A stretch of DNA of 64,000 bases from Bacteroidota bacterium (GCA_023386555.1 JAEWJK010000005.1:62001-126000), one strand, 5' to 3'. Positions 1 to 9,127 are shown, counted from the stretch's first letter. The notes: generated by a model not told the origin, from the sequence alone. Made by a program: numbers and translations.

Positions 1-2
1 CT

Positions 3-3000
3 CCAATAACTCCAGCCGCTCCTGGCACGAATGCCGTGATTGTTGAATTGAAGAATTATGGTTCTGTCACTTTAACTCAAGCTGTTATTAATTGGGAAGT
101 TGATGGGGCTTCACAATCGCCTTATAATTGGAATGGAAGTTTAGCACCTGGTGCAGCAACAAACGTAAACATTGGTAATTATAATTTTTCGAGTGGTGTT
201 CAAACCATTACAGCATCAGCTTCGTTGGTTGGGTTAAGTGATGCTAATCCTGACAATGACATGGCAAGCAGTAGTGTGAACTTCTGTGAATCATTACCTT
301 CTGTAGTAACTGTAGATCAACTAGCTCCACCAAGTGCAACTAATTTTACTTCTTTTAATGAATTGTCATTAAGATTGTCTCAATGCGGAATTTCTTCACA
401 TCTAACTGTGAATGTTATTAATGGCCCATATAACGAACAGGTAGTGTTTAATGCTGTGCCTGGTGCAGGTCCAACTGCGAAAATTACAATCAATGGTAAT
501 GGACAGGTTTTGGAGTTTGCTCCAACCACCACAGACCGGCATATATTACGATTAAATAATGCTCAACATTTCGTTATTGATAATTTGACTGTAAGATTGG
601 GTGCAGCAGCAACGCATGGATATGGAATTCATTTATTTAATGGATCAAGTAATAACACGATTAAGAATTGCACAATTGATTTTGTAACGAATCCAGGGTC
701 TAATAGTTCAGGAACCTTTTATGCAGGTATTGCTGTATCTAATAGTACAACATCTGCAACCACGGAGGATAACGTTCACAATGTAGTTATAAAAAATAAT
801 CAAATATTGGGTGGAACAACAATGGGCTACGGAGTTACTATTGTAGGCACCGATGCAAATAAATCAAATGGAGATAGTATTTTCCAGAATACAATTACAG
901 GATTTAAGAGCCGTGGCATATTGGCCTATTATACCAGTAATCTGGTAATTGAAGGTAATACGATGCATGGCACTGCTAATGCTATGTACATCTGGAATAC
1001 CCATGAGAATATAAAAATTACGGGTAACAAAATATCTGCATCTGCCACATCGGCATATGAAGGTATTTACCTTGGTTCGCTAACTGGAAATTCAATTGTG
1101 AGCAACAATCTTATTCATAATATTTCTTCAGCTAGTGCTGCTGTGTATGGAATAAGATTACAAGGTGCTTCAGCAACAGGCAAAATATACCATAACACCA
1201 TAATCCTGGATGATCAAACATCCACCGCCGGAGATGCATTTGCAATTAATGAAAGCAGCGCAGCAAATACCGGGTACGAATACAGGAACAATATTTTTTA
1301 CGTTACAAGAACAGGCTCAGGAACAAAAGCTGCATTTTCTTTGGCAAGTGGTACTAATATTACCAACGCTACAGGCTTAAACTCAGATAACAATGTATTC
1401 TATGTGCCTGCCGGAGCAATTGTTCATCACAGAACTACTACCCCTGCTAACTATAATACCCTTGCTGATTGGCTTATAGCTAATAATAATACCAAAGATG
1501 TAAGCAGTTTTGAAACTGATCCTGCTTTTCAATCAGGCACTGCTATACCTACCAGCGGTATTATCAATAACCAGGCAGCTACAGGTTTAAATATTACAAC
1601 TGATATTACAGGTGCTACCAGAGGTGCTTCACCTGATCCGGGTGCTTATGAATTTTCACCTGCTGCTGATGATGCAGCCATCACTAATTTTATATTACCT
1701 GCACTCCCATATTGTAATACTATGCTAGATGTAACATTTGAACTTACCAATGCAGGTGCAAGTACATTGAGTAATGCTAAAATAGATTGGTCGGTTAATG
1801 GTGTGGCACAAACACAATATAACTGGAGTGGTACTTTAGCTTCAGGAGCATCAACTTCTGTAGTGCTTGGAACTGTGCCTGTAACAGGTTCTAATGTTTA
1901 TAACTTTATTGCTACCGTTTCAAATCCAAATGGAAATACAGATGCTAATGCAGCTAATAATAGCTTTACATTCTCTGGTTTCCGTCGTGGCATGGAAGGT
2001 ACATTTACAATAGATGGTACCAATCCTTCCTCCGCAACAAATTATTCAACTTTCCAAAGCCTGTCAAATGACCTTAGCTTGTATGGTGTTTGTGGTAATG
2101 TTACAATTAATGTTTTGAATGGACCTTATACAGAACAGGTTACTTTCAATGCAATTCCGGGTACTTCTTCAACAAGTACCGTAACACTAAATGGAAATGG
2201 ACACGAGTTATTTTTTGATCCCATCACTGCTGCAAATGATCATATATTAAAATTAGATGGCGTAAACTTTATGATTGTTGAGAATTTAAGCATTAGAAGT
2301 GGAAGTGCACAGTATGGTCGTGGAATTTTTATTACGGGTGATGCGTCGAATCTTATAATTCGTAACAATGAAATTCAGGTATCAAAAACACATACAGCTT
2401 CAGATAATTTTGGAATCATTGTCTCCGGTGCAAATTATTTACTGGATGGTTCTATTTCTGAAAATCTCACCATCACCGGAAATACTGTTAGCGGAGGTTA
2501 TACAGGAATTCAGTTAACAGGAGATGGCTATAATACTCTAGCACAAAAGCTTAAGAACACTCTTATAAGCAACAATACTGTAAAGGATTTCTATGCTTAT
2601 GGAATATATCTGAATTATACAGATAATGTAAGGGTTGATAGTAACCTGGTCAGCAGACCTACACGAACCAATTCAGGAAGTGATTCACAAACTCCTTGTG
2701 GTATTATTGCTAACTCAGGGTCTACCAATTTTATGCTTGAGAATAACACCATCAGCGATTTATTTGCCGGTATGACAGGTTCTGAGCTTGATAAAATTGC
2801 CAGAGGCATTTATATTGGCGGAACTACTACAGCTCAATCATCGGGTACTGTTCAGAACAACCTGATCTATGGCTTTACAAATACGGCAAGCCAATATGGT
2901 ATTCAAAATAATTCAACGGTTGGACCTATCAACATCTATCATAATACAATTGCGTTAGATCATACTTCCAATGCAAGTGCAGGCAGTTCAACTACTATCG

Positions 3001-5705
3001 CCGTTCATATGAGTAATTCTACTGCACAGAATGGTACCACTGTCCGCAATAATATTTTTTATATAACAAGAGGTGGTGCTTCTACAAAAAGGCTCATTAG
3101 CGTAAGTTCAGCTTCTACATCATTAACATCCGATCACAATGTATTTTATCTGAATACATCTTCCGGCGATAATGCAATTGCATCGGTAGGTTCAGGTACT
3201 TCAGCTACTGTTTATAATACACTTACTGATTGGAAAAGTAGCGGTAAGGATGCTAACTCTGTAAATGAAGATCCTCAGTTTGTAAATGCATCTGCAGGAG
3301 ATTTCAAACCTTCAAATTACTTTATAGATGGAAATATTATTGGTACCACCTATGTAGGTGTAACGGAAGATATAGAAGGAACTACAAGATCAGCTAATCC
3401 TGATCCCGGTGTGTATGAATTTAGTTTACCTCCTTGCACTACACCTGCAGCAGGAACTCCGGTAACATCATTAAATTTTGTATGCTCTGGTGAATCTTTC
3501 ACACTAAACCTTACAGGCATCAATCCTGCTGACGGCTTAATGTTCCATTGGGAATCTTCTGCTGATGGTACTACCTGGACAGATGTGAGTTCACCATCAG
3601 TTTCACCGGTATTTGCAACAACTATTACATCAAATACTTATTTTAGGGCGGTATCTTCTTGTAACGGAGGAACAGAAGTTCCTTCACCTTCTATTCTGAT
3701 ACAGGTAAGGGCTGCACTCATTGGAATTTATACAATCGATAAAAATGCTGCAGCTTCCTCTACTAACTTTACATCTATAAATGAAGCTGTTTATGCAATG
3801 AGATGTGGTGTATCAGGTCCTGTAACATTTAATGTTGTAGTTGGTAGCGGGCCTTATAACGAACAGGTGATCATCACGCCAATTACCGGAGCATCGGTAA
3901 CCAATACCATCACTTTTAATGGAAACAATGAAACAATAGATTTTGTATCTACAACTTCTACCGAAAGGGCTGTTATAAAGCTCAATGGGGCTGATCATAT
4001 CACCATTAAAAATTTCATTATAAACACTGTTGGTACAACTACCAGCCAGTATGGTTATGGTATTCAGTTATTGAATGATGCCGATGATAATGTCATCGAT
4101 AATTGTACGATCAATACGAATGTAACATTGGCAAGTTCAAATTACTTCGGTATTATGATTAATAGTTCTGCTACAGGTTCTGTTACAACAACTGGTAACA
4201 GTGGATGTGATAATAACACTATTTCAAATAATATAGTAACAGGTGGTAATGCAGGGATAGCATTAGTAGCTAATAGCAACACAAGCCAGATTTTAAACAA
4301 TAAAGTGGTAAATAATACTGTTAAGGATTTTTATAGCCATGGCATATACCTTAATGGAGGTGTAAACACACTAATTGAAGGTAACATCATTAATAAGGCC
4401 AACCGTTCAGGTACAACCACTGCATTTTATGGTATTAACCTGGTTAACAACAGTGTGGGTACTATTATTTCTAAGAATAAGATATATGCACCTTTCAGAT
4501 CAGCAACTTCAAGTAGTTCCGATGCAATTGGTATAAAATTAAACAATGCTAATTCAACAGCAGGCAATGAGACGTTGATCAGTAATAACATTGTTTACGA
4601 TTTTGTAAAGGGAAGCGATCATTATGGTATTCATATCAATGGAGGTGATCATGTAAAGATTTATCACAATACTATTTTGTTGGACGATCCACTGGCTACA
4701 TGCACTACCTGCTTTACACGTGGTTTATTTGTTGAGTCTGCTGCAACTGTAGGGCTAGACATACGTAATAATATTTTCGCAATTAACCGATCGGGGTCAG
4801 GTGAAAAGCAGGCAATGTTCTTTGCGCCAACTAATGTAGCAGGCTTTACTATTGATAATAACGTGCACTATCTCAGCCAAACTATGTCAGGCACAAACGA
4901 CCTTGTAAAAGTGGCCACCACTTCTTACATTGATTTGACGGCCTGGCAGTCAACCGGAAAAGATGTTAATGGATTATCTATCGATCCTGCATTTGTTGAT
5001 CCTTCTATGGGTGATTTAACACCACAATCGAATAGCATCAATAACATTGGTACACCGGTAGGTATTTTAACTGATATTACGGGAGCTGCAAGAAGTGCTA
5101 CAAGTCCAGATCCTGGTGCTTATGAATTTGGTGCGCCATTACCGGTAACCCTTATCAGTTTCCGTGGAGAACAATCAGACAACATCAACAAGTTGATCTG
5201 GAGTACAGCTACAGAAACCAACAACAAAGGTTTTGAATTAGAGAGAAGCGCTGATGGCAGAAACTTTAGCAGCGTAACATTTGTTGCAACAAAAGCGGAG
5301 AACGGAAACAGCACATCAACAGTGAACTATAGCTATAACGATGCAAGACCTAATGCAGGAGATAATTACTATAGATTAAAGCAAATAGACAGGGATGGTA
5401 AGTTCAGCTATAGTAATGTAGTGTTGTTGAGCAGAAAAGTTACAGATATCACACTGAGCAGTGTATATCCTAATCCAACAGAAAGAGAATTGAATCTAGT
5501 GATCACTTCACCAAGATCAGAAAAAGTGATGATCATTGTGGCTGATCTTACAGGTAAAATTGTAATGCAGCGTTCAACTCAATTGATGATCGGTAATAAC
5601 CAGGAAACACTAAATGTTCAGCAATTATCATCCGGTACTTACATCATCAAAGCTGTATGTGCAAATGGATGTGAAACAGCTGTACATAGATTTGTAAAAC
5701 AATAA
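3..5705 (+). CDS. Giant secreted beta-helix protein with T9SS type A sorting domain (5' end missing)
   Basis: The reading frame is open to the left edge, so the gene begins outside the window; the GTG at 36 is not its start. About 1900 residues are visible. Order: a CARDB-like domain, a parallel beta-helix module (about residues 95-545), a second CARDB-like domain, a second beta-helix (655-1130), an Ig-like domain, a third beta-helix (1230-1700), an FN3-like domain beginning PVTLISFRGEQ, and a C-terminal T9SS type A sorting domain (YPNPTERELNL, then SSGTYIIKAV). Each helix module opens with a similar block (NGPYNEQV or NGPYTEQV) and closes with a DPGAYEF or DPGVYEF signature, so it arose by internal triplication. 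Families of this build are exported through the outer membrane and anchored or released at the surface. A role in adhesion or glycan binding is inference; no catalytic motif was recognised. Confidence 0.85.
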   Translation, partial: PITPAAPGTNAVIVELKNYGSVTLTQAVINWEVDGASQSPYNWNGSLAPGAATNVNIGNYNFSSGVQTITASASLVGLSDANPDNDMASSSVNFCESLPSVVTVDQLAPPSATNFTSFNELSLRLSQCGISSHLTVNVINGPYNEQVVFNAVPGAGPTAKITINGNGQVLEFAPTTTDRHILRLNNAQHFVIDNLTVRLGAAATHGYGIHLFNGSSNNTIKNCTIDFVTNPGSNSSGTFYAGIAVSNSTTSATTEDNVHNVVIKNNQILGGTTMGYGVTIVGTDANKSNGDSIFQNTITGFKSRGILAYYTSNLVIEGNTMHGTANAMYIWNTHENIKITGNKISASATSAYEGIYLGSLTGNSIVSNNLIHNISSASAAVYGIRLQGASATGKIYHNTIILDDQTSTAGDAFAINESSAANTGYEYRNNIFYVTRTGSGTKAAFSLASGTNITNATGLNSDNNVFYVPAGAIVHHRTTTPANYNTLADWLIANNNTKDVSSFETDPAFQSGTAIPTSGIINNQAATGLNITTDITGATRGASPDPGAYEFSPAADDAAITNFILPALPYCNTMLDVTFELTNAGASTLSNAKIDWSVNGVAQTQYNWSGTLASGASTSVVLGTVPVTGSNVYNFIATVSNPNGNTDANAANNSFTFSGFRRGMEGTFTIDGTNPSSATNYSTFQSLSNDLSLYGVCGNVTINVLNGPYTEQVTFNAIPGTSSTSTVTLNGNGHELFFDPITAANDHILKLDGVNFMIVENLSIRSGSAQYGRGIFITGDASNLIIRNNEIQVSKTHTASDNFGIIVSGANYLLDGSISENLTITGNTVSGGYTGIQLTGDGYNTLAQKLKNTLISNNTVKDFYAYGIYLNYTDNVRVDSNLVSRPTRTNSGSDSQTPCGIIANSGSTNFMLENNTISDLFAGMTGSELDKIARGIYIGGTTTAQSSGTVQNNLIYGFTNTASQYGIQNNSTVGPINIYHNTIALDHTSNASAGSSTTIAVHMSNSTAQNGTTVRNNIFYITRGGASTKRLISVSSASTSLTSDHNVFYLNTSSGDNAIASVGSGTSATVYNTLTDWKSSGKDANSVNEDPQFVNASAGDFKPSNYFIDGNIIGTTYVGVTEDIEGTTRSANPDPGVYEFSLPPCTTPAAGTPVTSLNFVCSGESFTLNLTGINPADGLMFHWESSADGTTWTDVSSPSVSPVFATTITSNTYFRAVSSCNGGTEVPSPSILIQVRAALIGIYTIDKNAAASSTNFTSINEAVYAMRCGVSGPVTFNVVVGSGPYNEQVIITPITGASVTNTITFNGNNETIDFVSTTSTERAVIKLNGADHITIKNFIINTVGTTTSQYGYGIQLLNDADDNVIDNCTINTNVTLASSNYFGIMINSSATGSVTTTGNSGCDNNTISNNIVTGGNAGIALVANSNTSQILNNKVVNNTVKDFYSHGIYLNGGVNTLIEGNIINKANRSGTTTAFYGINLVNNSVGTIISKNKIYAPFRSATSSSSDAIGIKLNNANSTAGNETLISNNIVYDFVKGSDHYGIHINGGDHVKIYHNTILLDDPLATCTTCFTRGLFVESAATVGLDIRNNIFAINRSGSGEKQAMFFAPTNVAGFTIDNNVHYLSQTMSGTNDLVKVATTSYIDLTAWQSTGKDVNGLSIDPAFVDPSMGDLTPQSNSINNIGTPVGILTDITGAARSATSPDPGAYEFGAPLPVTLISFRGEQSDNINKLIWSTATETNNKGFELERSADGRNFSSVTFVATKAENGNSTSTVNYSYNDARPNAGDNYYRLKQIDRDGKFSYSNVVLLSRKVTDITLSSVYPNPTERELNLVITSPRSEKVMIIVADLTGKIVMQRSTQLMIGNNQETLNVQQLSSGTYIIKAVCANGCETAVHRFVKQ

Positions 5706-5724
5706 ACCGCTGATTTGTATATTA

Positions 5725-5751
5725 AATCCCGCTTTTTCAGCGGGATTTTTT
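5725..5751 (+). terminator. Rho-independent terminator after the beta-helix gene
   Basis: An 8-bp perfect stem, aatcccgc (5725-5732) and gcgggatt (5740-5747), with a 7-nt loop, is followed by a T run. It separates the surface-protein gene from pyrH. It also argues against any pyrH start before about 5760. Confidence 0.9.
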
Positions 5752-5802
5752 GTGTTTGGGATGATGGTAAAAATTCGTGTTCTTTGCACCGAAAATTCTT
5801 TT

Positions 5803-6522
5803 ATGCTGCCTAAATACAAACGCATTCTGCTTAAACTTTCCGGTGAAGCTTTAGTTGGTACTCAAAGAGATGGATTTGATCCTTTCGATCCAAAGATCAT
5901 TGAACAATATGCACAAGATATCAGAACAGTTACTGATCTGGGTGTTCAGGTGGCAATTGTTATTGGTGGTGGAAATATTTACCGTGGAATGAATGAAGCC
6001 GATACAGGAATTGAAAGAGCTCACGGAGATTATATGGGTATGCTGGCTACTATGATCAATGGAATGGCTATGCAGGCAATGCTGGAAAAGATCGGTGTAT
6101 ATACAAGGCTGCAAAGTGCTATTCAAATGGAGCAGGTTGCTGAACCATATATCAGGAGAAAAGCAATTCGTCATTTAGAGAAAGGTAGAGTAGTGATTTT
6201 CGCTGCTGGAACAGGTAATCCATACTTTACCACAGATACAGCAGGTTCACTAAGGGCTATTGAGATGAAGGCTGATGTGATCTTGAAAGGAACAAGGGTT
6301 GATGGAATTTATACTGCAGATCCTGAAAAAGATCCTGCTGCTACAAGGTTTGAAAAGATCAGCTTCCAGGAGTGTATTTCAAAAAATCTGAAAGTGATGG
6401 ACATGACTGCTTTTACCCTTTGCATGGAAAATAAACTGCCGATAATTGTATTTGATATGAATAAACCCGGCAACCTTTTACAGGTAGTTCAAGGAGCAAA
6501 TGTTGGTACTTTAGTAAGTTAA
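5803..6522 (+). CDS. pyrH: UMP kinase (uridylate kinase)
   Basis: Phosphorylates UMP to UDP with ATP in pyrimidine nucleotide synthesis; cytoplasmic and hexameric in the family. The 239-residue protein has the amino-acid-kinase fold motifs: KLSGEAL (11-17), GGGNIYRG (55-62), DYMGML (76-81), TGNPYFTTDTA (about 136-146), and GTRVDGIYTADP near the C-terminus. The start at 5803 gives MLPKYKRILLKLSGEAL, the usual family N-terminus. The upstream in-frame ATG at 5752 lies in the T run of the preceding terminator and would add 17 unconserved residues. The gene is a single unit between two terminators. Bacterial PyrH is usually feedback-inhibited by UTP; the sequence alone does not show regulation. 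Confidence 0.97.
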   Translation: MLPKYKRILLKLSGEALVGTQRDGFDPFDPKIIEQYAQDIRTVTDLGVQVAIVIGGGNIYRGMNEADTGIERAHGDYMGMLATMINGMAMQAMLEKIGVYTRLQSAIQMEQVAEPYIRRKAIRHLEKGRVVIFAAGTGNPYFTTDTAGSLRAIEMKADVILKGTRVDGIYTADPEKDPAATRFEKISFQECISKNLKVMDMTAFTLCMENKLPIIVFDMNKPGNLLQVVQGANVGTLVS

Positions 6523-6543
6523 AAGTTATCTTAAGATATTTCT

Positions 6544-6571
6544 AAAAGCGATCATTATTGATCGCTTTTTT
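6544..6571 (+). terminator. Terminator after pyrH
   Basis: An 11-bp perfect stem, aaaagcgatca (6544-6554) and tgatcgctttt (6559-6569), with loop ttat runs into a T tract 21 nt after the pyrH stop codon. Confidence 0.9.
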
Positions 6572-6646
6572 GTTTACTGACTATTATCATCGATACTTAA
6601 ATTGATTAAGATAATTTTGAACTGAAATTGCTGCATAAAGCGATAT

Positions 6647-6694
6647 CAGTACAAGTGAGTCCCGAATAAGTCGGGAGAACCTGGCACAACGAAG
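6647..6694 (+). repeat. Interspersed repeat, copy 1 (interrupted)
   Basis: Begins cagtacaagtgagt (6647-6660) and resumes with gcacaacgaag after a 23-nt insert that carries a small hairpin (cccga/tcggg, 6661-6675). The intact counterpart of the two halves is the copy at 43616. It lies between the pyrH terminator and pdxH, and a tail resembling other copies (gtcgctggtaaaaac) continues to about 6725. Confidence 0.55.
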
Positions 6695-6730
6695 TTTAAT
6701 AGTAGTAATGTCGCTGGTAAAAACATATTT

Positions 6731-7372
6731 ATGAATGCCAATATAGCTAACATCAGAACAGAGTATAAACTAAAATCATTATCCGAAAATGATGTAAAAG
6801 CTGATGCGATAGAGCAATTCACTGAATGGTGGAATGAAGCGTTACAAAGTGAGATTTACGAAGTGAATGCCATGACACTTGCCACTGCAGATAAAAATGG
6901 AATGCCTGCTGCAAGAATCGTTTTATTGAAAGATTATAATGCTGAAGGCTTTGTTTTCTTTACAAACTATGCAAGTAAGAAAGGAGATGATATTGCTGAA
7001 AATCCAAATGCCTGTTTATTATTTTTCTGGAAAGAATTGGAACGTCAGGTAAGAATTAATGGAACGATAGAAAAAATCAATGCAACTGACAGTGATGCTT
7101 ATTTTAACTCCAGGCCCGAAGGAAGTAAAATAGGAGCCCACACTTCACCACAAAGCAAGCCTATTGCCAACAGGGAATTTTTAGAGAATCGCTATCTGGA
7201 ATTGAGTGATAAGTTTAAAGAGAAAGATATTCCTCGTCCTGAAAATTGGGGTGGATATGTAGTTAAACCAACCAATATTGAATTCTGGCAGGGAAGACCA
7301 AGTCGTTTGCACGATAGAATTCTATTTACAAAAACAAATGATAGCTGGAAAATTGAAAGACTTGCACCGTAA
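6731..7372 (+). CDS. pdxH: Pyridoxamine 5'-phosphate oxidase
   Basis: FMN-dependent oxidation of pyridoxine or pyridoxamine 5'-phosphate to pyridoxal 5'-phosphate, the last step of vitamin B6 salvage. The 213 residues match the usual family length. Visible signatures are MTLATADKNGMPAARIVLLK (FMN-binding strand region), FFTNYASKKG, RQVRINGTIEKI, SRPEGSKIGAHTS, the substrate-site motif FWQGRPSRLHDR, and the C-terminal WKIERLAP typical of PdxH. The start ATG at 6731 gives the normal N-terminal length. A convergent inverted repeat follows 1 nt after the stop. The gene looks monocistronic and complete. Confidence 0.97.
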   Translation: MNANIANIRTEYKLKSLSENDVKADAIEQFTEWWNEALQSEIYEVNAMTLATADKNGMPAARIVLLKDYNAEGFVFFTNYASKKGDDIAENPNACLLFFWKELERQVRINGTIEKINATDSDAYFNSRPEGSKIGAHTSPQSKPIANREFLENRYLELSDKFKEKDIPRPENWGGYVVKPTNIEFWQGRPSRLHDRILFTKTNDSWKIERLAP

Positions 7373-7446
7373 AAAGGAATTAGGATTTGGAATTAGTGAT
7401 ATGGATTTTTAATCAATTTTTCCAATTACTAATTCCAAATTCCTTT
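7373..7446. terminator. Imperfect inverted repeat between convergent pdxH and bTHX genes
   Basis: The left arm (7373-7397, aaaggaattaggattt...) and right arm (7428-7446, actaattccaaattccttt) are complementary, except that the left arm carries an extra aggatt. The structure lies between two converging genes, so a two-way terminator is the simplest reading. The sequence belongs to the AATTAGGAATTAG kind of simple repeat. Confidence 0.5.
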
Positions 7447-7449
7447 GTA

Positions 7450-7566
7450 TTAAGCTTCCTTCTTAACTACTGCAGCTTTTTTCTTAACAGTACTTGCAGG
7501 ACGGCTTTTACCGAATGATCCTTTAAAACGTTTTCCTTTTGCAGTTTTTTTATCTCCTCTGCCCAT
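7450..7566 (-). CDS. 30S ribosomal protein bTHX (38 residues)
   Basis: A 38-residue, very basic protein starting MGRGDKKTAKGKRFKG and containing SFGKSRP, ending in an Ala/Lys/Val-rich tail. This matches the Bacteroidota form of the small ribosomal protein THX (consensus MGxGDKKTxxGKxxxGxxGxxRP), which sits at the top of the 30S head in Thermus. ATG at 7566, TAA at 7450-7452. It lies downstream of HU on the same strand, but a terminator separates them, so it probably has its own promoter or is reached by read-through. Confidence 0.85.
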   Translation of the reverse strand: MGRGDKKTAKGKRFKGSFGKSRPASTVKKKAAVVKKEA

Positions 7567-7590
7567 AGTTTATTTTTTTAGTTGTATGAC

Positions 7591-7632
7591 AAAAATAAAA
7601 AATCCCATCGTCTTCCAACGGAATTGATGGGA
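7591..7632 (-). terminator. Terminator after the HU gene
   Basis: Read on the minus strand: stem tcccatc/gatggga (7626-7632 with 7603-7609), with a minor inner palindrome, followed by a T-rich tract (complement of 7591-7602). It lies 20 nt past the HU stop codon. Confidence 0.75.
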
Positions 7633-7651
7633 CTTCAATAAGTTTTCTCAA

Positions 7652-7921
7652 TTAGAGTTTTCCACTTAATTCCTTACCAGCTTTGAAACGAGCAACTTTT
7701 TTTGCTTTGATCTTGATCGCTTCTCCTGTTTGAGGATTACGTCCTGTACGAGCTTGTCTTTTTGAAACAGAGAATGTTCCAAATCCAACTAAAGTAACTT
7801 TATCACCTTTCTTTAATGTTTTTGTAACAGCATCAATGAAAGAATCTAAAGCAGCGTTAGCCTGTGTTTTAGTAATTCCGGAATCTTCAGAAACCAATGC
7901 AACTAGTTCAGCTTTGTTCAT
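7652..7921 (-). CDS. HU family DNA-binding protein
   Basis: An 89-residue histone-like protein starting MNKAELVALVSEDSGITKTQANAALDS (dimerisation helices). It has the beta-arm region GFGTFSVSKRQARTGRNPQTG and the C-terminal motif IKIKAKKVARFKAGKELSGKL, all standard for HU/IHF. It binds and bends DNA without strong sequence specificity and organises the nucleoid. The gene is a single unit with a strong-looking promoter and its own terminator. Confidence 0.97.
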   Translation of the reverse strand: MNKAELVALVSEDSGITKTQANAALDSFIDAVTKTLKKGDKVTLVGFGTFSVSKRQARTGRNPQTGEAIKIKAKKVARFKAGKELSGKL

Positions 7922-7950
7922 AGTGTTATCTTTTTATTTTAAACGAGAGA

Positions 7951-7980
7951 CAAATTTATCTGCTTTTATCAAGCAGCAAA
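7951..7980 (-). promoter_or_regulatory. Promoter of the HU gene with a palindrome in the spacer
   Basis: On the minus strand there is TTTG (complement of 7977-7980), an 18-nt spacer, and TAAATTTG (complement of 7951-7958), an exact match to the Bacteroidota -7 box TAnnTTTG. The spacer is filled by the inverted repeat CTGCTT-TTATC-AAGCAG (7960-7976). The box lies 29 nt before the ATG. Confidence 0.7.
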
Positions 7981-7981
7981 A

Positions 7982-8213
7982 TTTTTTGATATAATTTAAT
8001 CTGCTATTATTTCGCTATGATACAACGTCAGCAAGCATTACAGCGTTCCACGATTTTTTGTGAAACATGCAGAGAAATTTTAATGATGCCTGGAAGACGT
8101 ATCCAGTAAGCGTTTCAACGAATTGGCTGATTTATTTCTAAAATTACTTCGTATTTGCCCCTTTAAAAGTCGTATTCATACAGTGCATGTTTCTTTCACT
8201 GTTAGTAGGTTTG
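7982..8213 (+). promoter_or_regulatory. Intergenic region with a promoter box for the SRPBCC gene
   Basis: No gene was recognised between the HU promoter and the SRPBCC gene. A TAGGTTTG box at 8206-8213, 19 nt before the ATG at 8233, fits TAnnTTTG; no convincing -33 element was found. A short open frame beginning at 8123 overlaps this box and the start of the next gene and looks spurious. The rest of the stretch shows nothing further that I can support. Confidence 0.5.
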
Positions 8214-8232
8214 TATTCTTAAAGAAAAAAAT

Positions 8233-8658
8233 ATGGAACCAAATATTGCAACAAAGATCACTGTTGAAAATACTATTAATGCTCCGGTACAAAAAGTATG
8301 GCAGTATTGGAATGAACCTGAACACATAACTAAGTGGTGCCATGCAAATGATGACTGGCATGCACCTTTTGCTGAAAATGATCTTAGAAATGGTGGATCG
8401 TTTAAAACAACTATGGCTGCAAAAGATGGTAGTTTCAGCTTTGATTTTGGAGGTGTATATGATAATGTAGAAGAGTATAAATTGATTGAATATACAATGG
8501 AAGATGGACGAAATGTGAAGATAGAGTTCACTGCGGAAAATAATTCAACTCATATTGTTGAAACATTCGACGCTGAAAATACTAACCCGGTTGAGTTACA
8601 ACAGCAGGGATGGCAGGCTATACTTAATAATTTTAAAAGCTATACCGAATCACATTAA
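8233..8658 (+). CDS. SRPBCC (AHSA1-type) domain protein, first of two
   Basis: A 141-residue single-domain protein of the START/Bet v1-like helix-grip fold. The N-terminus has the AHSA1 pattern ITVENTINAPVQKVWQYWNEPEHITKWCHA; a GGSFKTTM strand and an FGGVYDNVEEYKLIEYTM strand follow, and it ends with the long C-terminal helix QQGWQAILNNFKSY. Members bind small hydrophobic ligands or act as stress-linked accessory proteins; the ligand here is unknown. The next gene begins 25 nt downstream and is of the same superfamily, so the two form a likely operon. Confidence 0.88.
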   Translation: MEPNIATKITVENTINAPVQKVWQYWNEPEHITKWCHANDDWHAPFAENDLRNGGSFKTTMAAKDGSFSFDFGGVYDNVEEYKLIEYTMEDGRNVKIEFTAENNSTHIVETFDAENTNPVELQQQGWQAILNNFKSYTESH

Positions 8659-8683
8659 TCAACTTATCTAAAAACAACTTTGT

Positions 8684-9127
8684 ATGGAAAGGCATCAGTT
8701 TACTACAACCATTAATGCACGTAAAGAGAAAGTATGGGAAGTGTTATGGAATTTAGACAGCTATGCTGCATGGACATCAGCTTTCTCAGAAGGATCACAG
8801 GCAGAGACGGATGGCTGGAAAAAAGGTTCCAAAGTATTATTCACTGATGGGAAAGGTTCAGGAATGATAGCAATGGTTGAGGATAACAGGCCGAATGAGT
8901 TTATGAGCTTTAGGCATATCGGTGAATTAAAAGATGGTGTTGAAGATACCACCAGCGAAAAAGTGCAAACATGGGCCGGAAGCCTTGAAAATTATTCTTT
9001 GAAAGATAATAATGGCAATACAGATTTAACTGTGGAGATGGATATTAACCAGGAATGGCTGGACTATTTTCTTAAAACCTGGCCTGTTGCCCTGGAGAAA
9101 ATAAAATCACTTGCAGAAGTGCAGTAA
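8684..9127 (+). CDS. SRPBCC domain protein, second of two
   Basis: A 147-residue protein of the same helix-grip superfamily (FTTTINARKEKVWEVLWNLDSYAAWTSAF at the N-terminus), but from a different subfamily than its neighbour: it has a longer central acidic segment and a C-terminal helix FLKTWPVALEKIKSL. A CAACTTTG sequence just before the ATG resembles a -7 box, so it may also be transcribed separately. No catalytic residues are expected in this family. The physiological ligand cannot be read from sequence. Confidence 0.82.
   Translation: MERHQFTTTINARKEKVWEVLWNLDSYAAWTSAFSEGSQAETDGWKKGSKVLFTDGKGSGMIAMVEDNRPNEFMSFRHIGELKDGVEDTTSEKVQTWAGSLENYSLKDNNGNTDLTVEMDINQEWLDYFLKTWPVALEKIKSLAEVQ

Noticed and set aside
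5851..6174. Antisense open frame of 107 codons within pyrH
   Set aside because: It lies entirely inside a conserved enzyme gene; the His/Ser/Ile-rich product shows no family pattern.
8015..8055. gatacaacgtcagcaagcat as a ninth interspersed repeat copy
   Set aside because: Only GAtACAACG resembles the core; the flanks do not match.
8123..8329. Short plus-strand open frame before and over the start of the first SRPBCC gene
   Set aside because: It overlaps the promoter box and the first 97 nt of a well-supported gene, has no recognisable domain, and its composition looks non-coding.
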